Below are positions 8,444 to 16,770 of a stretch of 40,519 nucleotides of DNA, one piece after another. Location of the stretch: contig JARXKK010000015.1 in NCBI GenBank assembly GCA_030278895.1, forward strand, positions 1-40,519. The letters run 5' to 3'. The notes under the pieces were generated by a model. It was not told where the DNA came from, did no database searches, and was given only the letters and a program-made list of their open reading frames with translations. Source of the stretch: Acidobacteriota bacterium. Its GTDB lineage: Bacteria > Acidobacteriota > Thermoanaerobaculia > UBA5066. Within the stretch, counting starts at the first letter, position 1; each line of letters opens with the position of its first letter. Position numbers and translations under genes: made by a program.

Positions 8444-9795
8444 TTCACGGTCCCACGTACGCCGAAATGCGCGACCCCGGCCTGCTCCCCGCGGAGCTCC
8501 GGAAGCGCGCCCAGGCCGCCGCCCGCGAGGCGCGGCTCGACCCCGTCAACCTTTTCAACATCACGTGGCACGACGACGACGGGCGCGTGCGCGCGCTCCG
8601 GCTGCCCGAGGCCCTCACGGGAATTGAGGCGCCGATTGTCCTCCTCTACGCGAAGGACTTTCCGACGGGCGCGCACAAGGTCGGGGCCACGTACTCGGTC
8701 CTCATGGAGCACCAGCTCCAGGGCGACGTCACGCCCGGGACTTCGACGCTCGTGTGGCCCTCGACCGGCAACTACGGCATCGGCGGCTCGTGGGTGGGCC
8801 CCCGCATGGGCTACGAGTCGGTCGTCATCCTTCCCGAGGAGATGAGCGCCGAGCGCTTCGAAAAGATCGCCGCCTACGGCGCGCGTGCGATCAAAACGCC
8901 GGGCTCCGAGAGCAACGTCAAGGAAATCTACGACGAGTGCAAGCGGCTCCGGGTGGATCCGAAGATCCGCGTGATGAACCAGTTCGAGGAGATGGCGAAC
9001 TACCGCTGGCACTACAACGTCACGGGCGCGGCCGCCGCCGAGGCCGTCGAGGCGCTCGGCTGCGGCCGGCCCGCGGCCTTCGTCTCGGCGATGGGCTCGT
9101 CGGGCACCATTGCGGCGGGTGACGCGCTCAAGGCGCGCTTCGGGGCGCGCATCGTCGGCCTCGAGCCGATCCAGTGCCCGACGCTCTCTCGCAACGGCTA
9201 CGGCGCCCACGCGATCGAGGGGATCGGCGACAAGCACGTCACCTGGATCCACAACGTCATGAACATGGACGCCGTCATGGCGATCGACGACCAGGAGTGC
9301 CTGCTCGGGCTGCAGCTCGTCGCCGAGCCCGTGGGGCGCGACTTCCTCGCCGAGGCGGGCGGGCTGGGAGAGGCCGCGAACCGGCTCTCCACGCTTCTCG
9401 GCGTCAGCGGCGTCTGCAACATCCTCGGGGCGATCAAGACCGCGAAGTGGCTGGGGCTCGGGAAGGACGACGCCGTCGTCACGGTGGCGACGGACGGCCT
9501 CGACCGGTACCCGTCGGTCCTCCGCCGCCTCGAGAAGACGACCGGCGCTCTCACGCGCGACAAGGCCGAGGCGCATCTCGAATCGATCTTCCACGGGCAG
9601 AAGCTGGACTGGATCATCGAAGGGACCGTGGAGAACCGCGAGCGCTGGCACAACCTGAAGTACTTCACGTGGGTCGAGCAGCAGGGGAAGACCGTGGCGG
9701 AGCTCGACGCCCAGCGCTCCCAGGGCTGGTGGGCACATGAGGCCGCGCTCGCAGGAGATGTGGACCGGCGGCTCCGCGAGGTGCGCGGCTGGTGA
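8440..9795 (+). CDS. Fold-type II PLP-dependent enzyme (tryptophan synthase beta/cysteine synthase superfamily)
   Basis: A 451-residue protein. GAHKVGATYS with Lys80 is the likely Schiff-base lysine. STGNYGIGG (near 108) is the substrate/phosphate loop, and AMGSSGTIAAGD resembles the glycine-rich PLP-phosphate loop. It is clearly a fold-type II enzyme but not a close match to classical cysteine synthase, serine dehydratase or YgeX. Such enzymes catalyse beta-elimination or beta-replacement on serine-like amino acids. It overlaps the threonine-synthase-like gene (ATGA) and SsnA (GTGA), so it is co-translated with both. Paired with its neighbour it may supply the ammonia-lyase step done by YgeX elsewhere; this is inference. 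GGAG lies 6 nt before ATG 8440. Confidence 0.8.
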   Translation: MIHGPTYAEMRDPGLLPAELRKRAQAAAREARLDPVNLFNITWHDDDGRVRALRLPEALTGIEAPIVLLYAKDFPTGAHKVGATYSVLMEHQLQGDVTPGTSTLVWPSTGNYGIGGSWVGPRMGYESVVILPEEMSAERFEKIAAYGARAIKTPGSESNVKEIYDECKRLRVDPKIRVMNQFEEMANYRWHYNVTGAAAAEAVEALGCGRPAAFVSAMGSSGTIAAGDALKARFGARIVGLEPIQCPTLSRNGYGAHAIEGIGDKHVTWIHNVMNMDAVMAIDDQECLLGLQLVAEPVGRDFLAEAGGLGEAANRLSTLLGVSGVCNILGAIKTAKWLGLGKDDAVVTVATDGLDRYPSVLRRLEKTTGALTRDKAEAHLESIFHGQKLDWIIEGTVENRERWHNLKYFTWVEQQGKTVAELDAQRSQGWWAHEAALAGDVDRRLREVRGW

Positions 9796-10985
9796 CGGGA
9801 CTTTCGATTGCGGGCGGAACGGTCGTCACGCTCGACCCGCCGGCGGCCGAGCGGAGGGACCTCGTCCTCGGGGGCGAGCCGCGGCGGACTCTCGACGCGT
9901 CGGGCTGCCTCGTCCTGCCCGGCCTCGCGATCGCCCACACGCACCTCTATTCCGCGCTCGCGCGTGGGATGCCGGTCCCCGCCGAGCCGCCGCGCTCTTT
10001 CCGCGAGATCCTCGAAAAGGTCTGGTGGCGGCTCGACGCGGCGCTCGACGAGAAATTGCTCGAAGCCTCCGCGGAGCTGGCCCTTCTCGACGCGGCGCTT
10101 TCGGGCGTCACGGCGGTGATCGACCACCACGAGTCCCCGTCGTTCATCGACGGCTCCCTCGACGTCCTCGCGCGCGCCGCGCGCTCGGCCGGAGTGAAGG
10201 CCGCGCTCTGCTACGGCGCGACGGACCGCCACGGAGCCCAAGGCGCCCGCGAGGGCCTCGCCGAATGTGAACGCGCGATCCGCGCCGGCCTGCCGGCGAT
10301 GGTGGGCCTCCACGCGGGCTTCACCGTCTCGGACGAGACTCTCCGCACGGCCGCGGACCTCGCGAAACGGACGGGCGCGTGGCTGCACGTCCATGTGGCG
10401 GAGGCTCTTTGCGACGCGGGCTCTTTCGAGCGTCTCGAGAAGGCCGACGCCGTGGGGCCGAAGACGATCCTCGTCCACGGCGTGCACCTCTCGGCGGCCG
10501 AACGCGAGCGCGCGACGAGCGCCGGCACGTGGATCGTCCACAACCCTCGCAGCAACATGCAGAACGCCGTCGGGTACGCGGACCCGAAGACGCTGGGACC
10601 GCGCGTCGCCCTCGGGACGGACGGCATGGACGCCGACCTCTTTATGGAGGCGCGGGTCGCGCACGTGCGCGCCCGCGAGGCCTACGGACCCGAGGGTGGA
10701 ATCGACGCCATCGCCCTCCTCGCGAGCAGCGGGCGACTCGCCGATCTCGCGCTCGGAGAGAGGCCGGGCGACTGGATCGTCCTCGACTACGACCCGCCGA
10801 CGCCACTCTCCGCCGCGAACCTCGCGGGACACGTCCTCTTCGGGCTGGGCGTCCATCACGTCCGCGACGTCGTCGTGAACGGCGAGATCGTCGTGAAGAA
10901 CCGGCAGCACGTGCGCCTCGATGCGGCCCGGATCCGCGCGCGGGCGCGCGAAGAAGCGGCCCGCCTCTGGAGGCGGATGGCGTGA
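9792..10985 (+). CDS. ssnA: SsnA-like amidohydrolase / aminohydrolase
   Basis: A 397-residue metal-dependent amidohydrolase of the cytosine/guanine deaminase-like group. The metal ligands are all visible: His49 and His51 (AHTHLY), His199 (HVHVAE), His229 (VHGVHL) and Asp277 (TDGMD). E. coli SsnA is about 442 residues, so this copy is somewhat shorter. In selenium-linked Mo-hydroxylase clusters SsnA lies beside YgfK and XdhD, as here. The likely role is hydrolytic deamination or ring opening of a purine-derived heterocycle in the cytoplasm. GTG 9792 overlaps the stop of the PLP enzyme, and its own stop overlaps the start of ygfK. Confidence 0.82.
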   Translation: MTGLSIAGGTVVTLDPPAAERRDLVLGGEPRRTLDASGCLVLPGLAIAHTHLYSALARGMPVPAEPPRSFREILEKVWWRLDAALDEKLLEASAELALLDAALSGVTAVIDHHESPSFIDGSLDVLARAARSAGVKAALCYGATDRHGAQGAREGLAECERAIRAGLPAMVGLHAGFTVSDETLRTAADLAKRTGAWLHVHVAEALCDAGSFERLEKADAVGPKTILVHGVHLSAAERERATSAGTWIVHNPRSNMQNAVGYADPKTLGPRVALGTDGMDADLFMEARVAHVRAREAYGPEGGIDAIALLASSGRLADLALGERPGDWIVLDYDPPTPLSAANLAGHVLFGLGVHHVRDVVVNGEIVVKNRQHVRLDAARIRARAREEAARLWRRMA

Positions 10986-12985
10986 GCGTGCTCCGCCCGA
11001 TCCCGCTTTCCATCCTCGTGCGCCGCGCGGCGGAAGAGCTTCCAACCGGCTCGGTCTACGACCTTCCCGTCCGCCACATCTTCCGCGGCGCCCCCGGCCT
11101 CGACCTGTCCGTGGGATTCCACGGCCATCGCGCGGCGACGCCCATCGGCCCCGCGGCCGGACCCCAGACGCAGCTCGCGCAGAACATCGCGCTCTCGTAC
11201 CTCGCGGGCGGAAGGATCCTCGAGCTCAAGACCGTGCAGGTAAATGACCACCTCGTGATCCCGCGCCCGTGCATCGACATGCGGACCGTGGGGTTCAACG
11301 TGGAGTGGTCGCAGGAGCTCGCCGTCGGGGACTCGCTCCGCGAGTACGCGAAGGCGCGGCTCCTCGTGGCGATCCTCGACAGCCTCGCCGGCATTCCTGA
11401 GAGCGAGCGCGACGTCGTCTTCGACGTCTCCGTCGGCTACGACCTCGCGGGCATCCGGTCGCCGAAGATGTCCGGGTTCTTCGACGGCATCCGGGACGCG
11501 GGCGCGATTCTCGACGAGGAGCGCTCGGCGTTGCGGCGGGACCTTCCGTCCGCCCTCCGGCATTTTGCGGACGTCCCGTGCGACGCGCGCCTCTCGGACT
11601 CGGTCACGCTCTCGACGTTCCACGGCTGTCCCGCCGAGGAGATCGAGGCGATCGGCCGCCATCTCCTCGTCGAACGGGGCCTCAACACGATCGTGAAGCT
11701 CAACCCGACGCTCCTGGGTTACGAGGAGGTCGAGGAGATCCTTCACGGCCGGCTCGGCTACGGGCACATCGCGCTCCGCCGCGCGGCGTTTGAGAAGGAC
11801 CTCCAGTGGGACGGTGCCCTCGCGATCGCCCGCGACCTCTCGGCCGAGGCGGCCCGCCTCGGTCTCGGCTTCGGTTTCAAGGTCACGAACACGCTCGTCG
11901 TCGCCAACGCGGGCGACTTCATGCCCGGCGACGAGGCGTATCTCTCCGGCGAGCCGCTGCACGTCCTCGCGCTCGCGGTGGGGCTCAGGCTTCGCGAGGA
12001 GCTGGGCGCGGAGCTCCCGGTCTCCTTCTCGGCCGGGGTGGACGCGGCAAACGTGGCCGGCGTCGTCGCCTGCGGCTTCGTGCCCGTGACGAGCTGCACC
12101 GACCTCCTCCGCCCGGGCGGTTACCAGCGCTTGCACCGGCAGGCCGAGGCCCTCGCCGCGGCGATGGGCGACACCGCCACGGCCAGTCTGCCCGCCTTCA
12201 TCCGTGCGCGCGCGGGACTCCCGGGCGGCGGCGTCGCGGAGGCCTCTCTCGTGAACCACCGCCGCGTGGCCGCCGCGGCGCTCGGTGACGCGCGCTACGC
12301 GGCCGGGCGGACGGGACGGCCGCCACGGAAGATCGGATCGCACCTCCACCTTTTCGACTGCATCAACTGCGACAAGTGCATCCCCGTCTGCCCGAACGAC
12401 GCGAACTTCGTCTACGAGACCGCGCCGCGAACGATCGCCTACCGCGACCTCGTCGTCGAGGGCGGGTGCCTCGTCCCGGCCGGCGAGAAGACTCTCGCGC
12501 TCGGCGGGGCGAAGTCGTCGCCGCATCAGATCGCGAACTGGGCTGACGCCTGCAACGACTGCGGGAACTGCGACGTCTTCTGCCCCGAGGACGGCGGACC
12601 ATACATCGAGAAGCCCCGCCTCTTTTCGTCAATGGCCTCTTTCGTCGCCGACGCGCCGCGCCCGGGCTTCTTCCTGCGACGGGAGGAGGACGGCTCGATC
12701 GCCGCCCGGGGACGCTGGGGAGGCCGCGAGGTCGACGTCGTCGTCGCGCCTGGCGGCTCCGCTCTCTTTTGTGACGGAGTCGCGGAGCTGCGGTTCGCCT
12801 CCCGCGAGGCGGCCGCGCCCGAAGAGGCCCGACTTCTCGCGCCGCCCGTGCCCGAGGGGCACGTCGTGCCCGTGGGCCATTACCATGCACTTCGCGCGCT
12901 CGCAGCCGGCCTCTTTGCGCCCGGCGCCGTTTCGTGGCTGACCGCATCGTTTCCCGACGCGTCCCTCATGGAGATTTCGAAATGA
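10982..12985 (+). CDS. ygfK: YgfK-like iron-sulfur oxidoreductase, short form without the flavin/NAD(P) domain
   Basis: A 667-residue protein. The N-terminal ~440 residues match YgfK's dihydroorotate/dihydropyrimidine-dehydrogenase-like barrel, with the marker STFHGCPAEEIEAI followed by VKLNPTLLGYE. Two 4Fe-4S motifs follow: C460INCDKCIPVCP and C524NDCGNCDVFCP. E. coli YgfK is about 1030 residues with a FAD/NAD(P)-binding domain between barrel and ferredoxin part. Here the barrel runs almost directly into the first cluster, so that domain is absent rather than cut at an end. It was once proposed as a selenate reductase subunit. In this set it is more likely an oxidoreductase of the purine pathway. 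GTG 10982 overlaps the ssnA stop; GTG 10988 is a weaker alternative. Confidence 0.85.
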   Translation: MSVLRPIPLSILVRRAAEELPTGSVYDLPVRHIFRGAPGLDLSVGFHGHRAATPIGPAAGPQTQLAQNIALSYLAGGRILELKTVQVNDHLVIPRPCIDMRTVGFNVEWSQELAVGDSLREYAKARLLVAILDSLAGIPESERDVVFDVSVGYDLAGIRSPKMSGFFDGIRDAGAILDEERSALRRDLPSALRHFADVPCDARLSDSVTLSTFHGCPAEEIEAIGRHLLVERGLNTIVKLNPTLLGYEEVEEILHGRLGYGHIALRRAAFEKDLQWDGALAIARDLSAEAARLGLGFGFKVTNTLVVANAGDFMPGDEAYLSGEPLHVLALAVGLRLREELGAELPVSFSAGVDAANVAGVVACGFVPVTSCTDLLRPGGYQRLHRQAEALAAAMGDTATASLPAFIRARAGLPGGGVAEASLVNHRRVAAAALGDARYAAGRTGRPPRKIGSHLHLFDCINCDKCIPVCPNDANFVYETAPRTIAYRDLVVEGGCLVPAGEKTLALGGAKSSPHQIANWADACNDCGNCDVFCPEDGGPYIEKPRLFSSMASFVADAPRPGFFLRREEDGSIAARGRWGGREVDVVVAPGGSALFCDGVAELRFASREAAAPEEARLLAPPVPEGHVVPVGHYHALRALAAGLFAPGAVSWLTASFPDASLMEISK

Positions 12986-14109
12986 CGACGACCGCCTCGA
13001 TCGACCCCGCCGCCGCGGAGCGCCTCCGCGGCCGGAGCCTCCTCTTAACCTCCGACGCGTCGGCGGACGAACTCGCCGCCCTCCTCGCCGTCGCCGAGCG
13101 CTTCGCGGCGCTGGACCGCGCCGGGAAGAAGGCGGCGCTTCTCCCGCACGAGCTCGCGTACGCGATGTTCTTCGACAACTCCACGCGCACCAAGTCCGCG
13201 TGGGCGGGCGCTGCGGCCCGGCTCGGGATGCACCCCGTCATCGTGGACGGTTCCTCGACGCAGGTCTCGCACGGCGAGACCGCGGCCGAGACCGGCGCCA
13301 TGCTCGGGATGAACGCGCATGCGCTCGGCGTGCGGCACGACCTCATCCTCGGCGAAGGCAACGCCTTCATGCGCGACGTGAAGAAGGGCATCGACGACTA
13401 CCTCGCGGCGACGGGCGACCCGCGCAGCGTGCCGGTCGTGAACCTCCAGTGCGACATCGACCATCCGACGCAGACGCTCGCGGACCTCTGCTGGCTGCGC
13501 GAGAAGTTTCCAGAGGGCATCGCCGGAAAGCACATCGCGGTGTCGTGGGCGTACTCGCCCAGCTACGCGAAGCCGCTCTCGGTGCCGCAGGGGCTCATCA
13601 TGCTCATGACGCGCTTCGGCGCCCACGTCACGCTCGCGCATCCGGAGGGCTACCGGCTCATGGACCCGTGCCTCGCGTCCGCGGCGTCGCACGCGGCTTC
13701 GTCGGGCGGTTCCTTCCGGACCACGTCCTCGATGGACGAGGCGTTCGAGGGTGCCGACGTCGTCTATCCGAAGAGCTGGGGCCCGTACGACCTCATGCTC
13801 TCGCGCGTCGAGGCGAACCGCGCGCGCGACACGAAGAGGATGGGGGAGATCGAGAAGGAAGCCCTCGCCCGCAACGCCGGGCACAAGGACTGGATCTGCG
13901 ACGAGCGGCGGATGAAGGCGACGCGCGGGGGCGACGCCCTCTACATGCACTGCCTGCCCGCCGACATCGGGGCGGAGGTCTCGCCCGGCGTCATGGCGAA
14001 GCACGTCGTGAACGTCGCGCGCGAGGCGAACTGGAAGGTCTACGTCGTGATGGCGCTCCTCGCGGCGGCGAAGGTCCCGGACCTGGCCCGCCGGCTGGAG
14101 GCCCTGTGA
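12982..14109 (+). CDS. ygeW: Knotted carbamoyltransferase YgeW
   Basis: A 375-residue member of the aspartate/ornithine carbamoyltransferase superfamily. S67TRT is the carbamoyl-phosphate-binding motif, and H323CLP is the second conserved active-site motif. The set of neighbours (YgeY next, YgfK and SsnA before) identifies it as YgeW rather than arginine-pathway ornithine carbamoyltransferase. YgeW is thought to move a carbamoyl group from a ureido intermediate to phosphate, yielding carbamoyl phosphate for ATP synthesis by carbamate kinase; no carbamate kinase gene is in the window. ATG 12982 overlaps the ygfK stop by 4 bases (ATGA). Two upstream in-frame codons inside ygfK are not needed. 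Confidence 0.88.
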   Translation: MTTTASIDPAAAERLRGRSLLLTSDASADELAALLAVAERFAALDRAGKKAALLPHELAYAMFFDNSTRTKSAWAGAAARLGMHPVIVDGSSTQVSHGETAAETGAMLGMNAHALGVRHDLILGEGNAFMRDVKKGIDDYLAATGDPRSVPVVNLQCDIDHPTQTLADLCWLREKFPEGIAGKHIAVSWAYSPSYAKPLSVPQGLIMLMTRFGAHVTLAHPEGYRLMDPCLASAASHAASSGGSFRTTSSMDEAFEGADVVYPKSWGPYDLMLSRVEANRARDTKRMGEIEKEALARNAGHKDWICDERRMKATRGGDALYMHCLPADIGAEVSPGVMAKHVVNVAREANWKVYVVMALLAAAKVPDLARRLEAL

Positions 14110-14126
14110 GCGCAAAGGAGAAGACG

Positions 14127-15665
14127 ATGAACGAGCTCGACGCGCGGGTTGCCGAACTCGCGGCCCGGTACCGGCCGCTGGCCGCCGAGATCCTGCGTGA
14201 GGTTATCCGCATCCCCGCCGACTACGTCGACCGGCCGCGCAACGCGGGCGGCGACCCTCGCTGCGGGCTCTCGAACCACGAGAAGCCGAGGCTCGAGTAC
14301 CTCAAGAAGAAGATCGTCGAGGCGGGCGCCGTCCGCCGCCCCGAGGACGTCGGATACGACGGCTACGGGAACCTCGTCTGGACGGTCGAGGATCCGTCGG
14401 ACGGAATTCCCGCGAAGGACAAGCGCGTCGTCTACTTCGACGGCCACACCGACACGGTGAACGCGCTGCGTCCGGCGTGGCGCGAGAAAACGGGCGGCGT
14501 GGACGCGTACGACGGGCTCGTGGACGCGGCGGGCGTCAAGCGCGACTTCCTGAAGAGCGAGCTCGGCCACCTGCCGCCCGATTCCGAGTGGGACCACCTC
14601 GTCTTCGGCCGCGGCGGGGCCGACCAGCTTTCGGGCGTCGTCACGCAGGTCGTTGCGACGAAGATCCTCCTCGAGCTCGCGCCGCTCGGCGCGCTCAAGG
14701 GCGCGATCGTCCGCTCGTACGCGACCGTCGCCGAGGAGGACAACGACGGCGGCGGCCCGCAGTACCTCGTGAAGAAGGTCCTGCCGGGGGCCGGGCCGGA
14801 GCTCGTGCCGGACGCCGTCATCCTCACGGAGGGCACCGGGGACTCCGCAAAGGGCGCCCTCGGAATCTACCGCGGCCAGCGCGGCCGCATGCAGATCGAG
14901 GTGTCCGTCACGGGCAAGTCCTGCCATGGCTCGATGCCGTGGGAAGGAAAGAACCCGCTTGAATGGGCCGGGCCCATTCTCGCCGAGGCGGCAAAGCGTT
15001 ACGACGCCCGCGACGGTTTTCTCGACCACCCGTTCCTCGGCCACGGCACGCGCACGGCCTCGTGGGCGCGCCTCGACACCCCGAGCGACTGCGCGGTGCC
15101 CGAGCGGTTCGTCTTCCGGTTCGACCGGCGACTCACGATCGGGGAGACGCCGGAGAAGGCGGTCGCCGATGTCGAGGGGCTCACGGCCGTGGCGGCCGCG
15201 CGGGCCGCAGGGCTGACCGTCACCGTCACCGTCCCGACGTACGACGAGCCCACGTGGACCGGCTTCATCCTGCACAACCCGCAGATCTACATGGGCTGGC
15301 TCACGCCCGAAGAGCACCCGGCGATCCAGGCCGCCGTCGCCGCGTACCGCGGCGTCGTCTCGCCGCACGTCCCGGACGGAGGCGTGCGCGGCACGCTCCG
15401 CAAGGAGCCGCGCGTCGACCGGTGGATCTTCTCGACGGACGGCGTCGGCTTCCCGGTGCCGAAGGACGACACCTCGATCGTCGTCCCCGAGAGGAAGCGC
15501 TGGGTCACGTCGGGCGCCGTGAAGCACCCGGCCATGCTCGGGATCGGCCCCGGCATCGAGCAGAACACGCACAAGATCGGCGAGTGCGTGGACCTGCGCG
15601 AAGTGGTTCACGCGACGGCGATGCTCGCCCGCTTCCCGAGCGCGTTCGTGGCGGCTTCCGGCTAG
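14127..15665 (+). CDS. ygeY: YgeY-like M20-family metallohydrolase
   Basis: A 512-residue zinc-dependent amidohydrolase/peptidase of the M20 family. The ligands and base fit: H107TD (His107, Asp109), Asp166 in GADQLSG, and Glu203-Glu204 (AEEDN). The second half holds the lid/dimer domain and a terminal histidine in KHPAMLGIGPG. It is about 100 residues longer than E. coli YgeY (403), mainly from a segment before Asp166 (residues of about 115-160) and one near 380-420. It should cleave an amide or ureido bond of the diaminopropionate-type intermediate. It is the last gene of the operon. ATG 14127 has AAGGAG 7 nt upstream; an in-frame GTG at 14106 overlaps the ygeW stop and is the alternative. 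The stop overlaps the convergent sua5 stop. Confidence 0.85.
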   Translation: MNELDARVAELAARYRPLAAEILREVIRIPADYVDRPRNAGGDPRCGLSNHEKPRLEYLKKKIVEAGAVRRPEDVGYDGYGNLVWTVEDPSDGIPAKDKRVVYFDGHTDTVNALRPAWREKTGGVDAYDGLVDAAGVKRDFLKSELGHLPPDSEWDHLVFGRGGADQLSGVVTQVVATKILLELAPLGALKGAIVRSYATVAEEDNDGGGPQYLVKKVLPGAGPELVPDAVILTEGTGDSAKGALGIYRGQRGRMQIEVSVTGKSCHGSMPWEGKNPLEWAGPILAEAAKRYDARDGFLDHPFLGHGTRTASWARLDTPSDCAVPERFVFRFDRRLTIGETPEKAVADVEGLTAVAAARAAGLTVTVTVPTYDEPTWTGFILHNPQIYMGWLTPEEHPAIQAAVAAYRGVVSPHVPDGGVRGTLRKEPRVDRWIFSTDGVGFPVPKDDTSIVVPERKRWVTSGAVKHPAMLGIGPGIEQNTHKIGECVDLREVVHATAMLARFPSAFVAASG

Positions 15666-16681
15666 CGGACGATCCGCGTCGCGGCGCGGGTGAGCCGGTC
15701 CATCACGGCGCGCCCGATGCCGCGGCGGGGGATGGCGAGGACGAGAAGCTCCGTCCCCCTGCGGCGCGTGCGCAGGGCGGCGAAGAGATTTCGCGCGATC
15801 TCTTCGGGGGAAGAGCCCAGAGAAAGAATTCTTTGCTTCGAAAAGAGAGGAGAGAGGCGGCTCGGGCAAAGGATGAGCGCGCGAGGATGCTCGCGAACGT
15901 AGGAGAGAAAAGAAGATTTTCTTAGAAAGAGGGTGAGGGGGCGCGTCGGTGCGTAGTGTGCGTACTTCGTGCCGGGGCTTTCGGCGGCCCCATTCACTTT
16001 CGAAGAAAGACCACCTGTGCCCGCGGCGAGTTCGTGTCTCGCAGCGCCTGGTGCTCGACGAAGATCGGGAATCATCTTCCTGAGCAGGTCCCCCGGTATC
16101 GCCCCTTCCCGCAGGATCCTCGGCGGGTCGAGCGCGACGACCGTCGACTCGACGCCGTGCTTCGTCGGTCCGCCGTCGAGGACGAAGACATCCGGGAAGT
16201 CCTCGGCGACGTGCGCGGCCGTCGTCGGGCTGGGGCGGCCGGACAGATTCGCGCTCGGGGCTGCGATCGGCACGCCCGCGAGGCGGACGAGCTCCCGCCC
16301 AAGGCCCTGCGGCATGCGTACCGCCACGGTGTCGAGGCCGGCGGTGACCGAAGAGGGTATTGAAGATTTCTTAGAAAGTATGAGCGTCAGGGGGCCGGGC
16401 CAGAAGTGCGCGATGAGCCTCTTCGCGCGCGCAGGCACCCTCCGCGCGACCTTTCCAAGCATCTTCTGGTCGCTGACATGAACGATCATCGGGTTGTCGC
16501 TTGGACGGCCCTTCGCCGCAAAGATCTTCGCGACGGCCTTCTTGTCCAGCGCGTTCGCGCCGAGGCCGTAGACGGTCTCCGTCGGGAAGGCGACGAGCGC
16601 GCCCTTCCTCAGGCGCGCCGCGGCCGCGTGCAGAGAGCGCGCGTTCACGGGGTGGACGTTCGGGTGCTTCTGGCGCTTCAC
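15662..16681 (-). CDS. sua5: L-threonylcarbamoyladenylate synthase (Sua5/TsaC type)
   Basis: A 339-residue two-domain Sua5 protein making threonylcarbamoyl-AMP from threonine, bicarbonate and ATP. This is the first step of the t6A37 modification of ANN-decoding tRNAs. The YrdC domain shows FPTETVYGLGANA (residues 32-44), KGRPSDNP (57-64), APSANLSGRPSPT and VESTVVAL. The C-terminal Sua5 domain begins after the linker near KYAHYAPTRP. GTG 16681 follows a TAAGAT hexamer at 6 nt with no ribosome binding site. Unusually for this genome, the gene carries several AT-rich patches with rare codons (AGA, AAA, TCT, ATA); two contain the dispersed motif reported separately. It converges on ygeY with stop codons sharing CTAG. 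Confidence 0.92.
   Translation of the reverse strand: MKRQKHPNVHPVNARSLHAAAARLRKGALVAFPTETVYGLGANALDKKAVAKIFAAKGRPSDNPMIVHVSDQKMLGKVARRVPARAKRLIAHFWPGPLTLILSKKSSIPSSVTAGLDTVAVRMPQGLGRELVRLAGVPIAAPSANLSGRPSPTTAAHVAEDFPDVFVLDGGPTKHGVESTVVALDPPRILREGAIPGDLLRKMIPDLRRAPGAARHELAAGTGGLSSKVNGAAESPGTKYAHYAPTRPLTLFLRKSSFLSYVREHPRALILCPSRLSPLFSKQRILSLGSSPEEIARNLFAALRTRRRGTELLVLAIPRRGIGRAVMDRLTRAATRIVR
15910..15929 (-). repeat. Dispersed AT-rich motif, copy 1 (in sua5)
   Basis: Reading on the minus (coding) strand: CTTTCTAAGAAAATCTTCTT. It starts at the third codon position of sua5. It matches the proA copy at 19 of 20 bases. It is an imperfect inverted repeat (AAGAA...TTCTT). Confidence 0.6.
16362..16378 (-). 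repeat. Dispersed AT-rich motif, copy 2 (in sua5)
   Basis: On the coding strand: CTTTCTAAGAAATCTTC. It is the same motif with one A fewer, starting at the first codon position of sua5. The encoded segment (LSKKSS) aligns without gap to usual Sua5 sequences, so it is not an insertion here. Confidence 0.55.
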
Positions 16682-16687
16682 CGTCGC

Positions 16688-16693
16688 ATCTTA
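16688..16693 (-). promoter_or_regulatory. -10-like hexamer of sua5
   Basis: TAAGAT on the minus strand ends 6 nt before GTG 16681, with no Shine-Dalgarno between. The position fits transcription starting at or next to the start codon. Confidence 0.45.
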
Positions 16694-16755
16694 GCGAGCG
16701 CTCGTCGCTTCGGTCCGGACGGGAAAGCCCGTCGGAGCCTGGACACACCTGAGAT

Positions 16756-16770
16756 TGAGATATGATCTCA
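16756..16770 (+). promoter_or_regulatory. Palindrome over the -10 of the lysyl-oxidase-like gene
   Basis: TGAGAT-ATG-ATCTCA is a perfect inverted repeat with 6-base arms. It overlaps a -10-like TATGAT at 16761-16766. A wider pair CTGAGAT (16749) / ATCTCAG (16765-16771) adds a second half-site. Its place in the 142-base divergent region between sua5 and the secreted gene suits an operator for a dimeric repressor; the regulator is not known. Confidence 0.45.
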
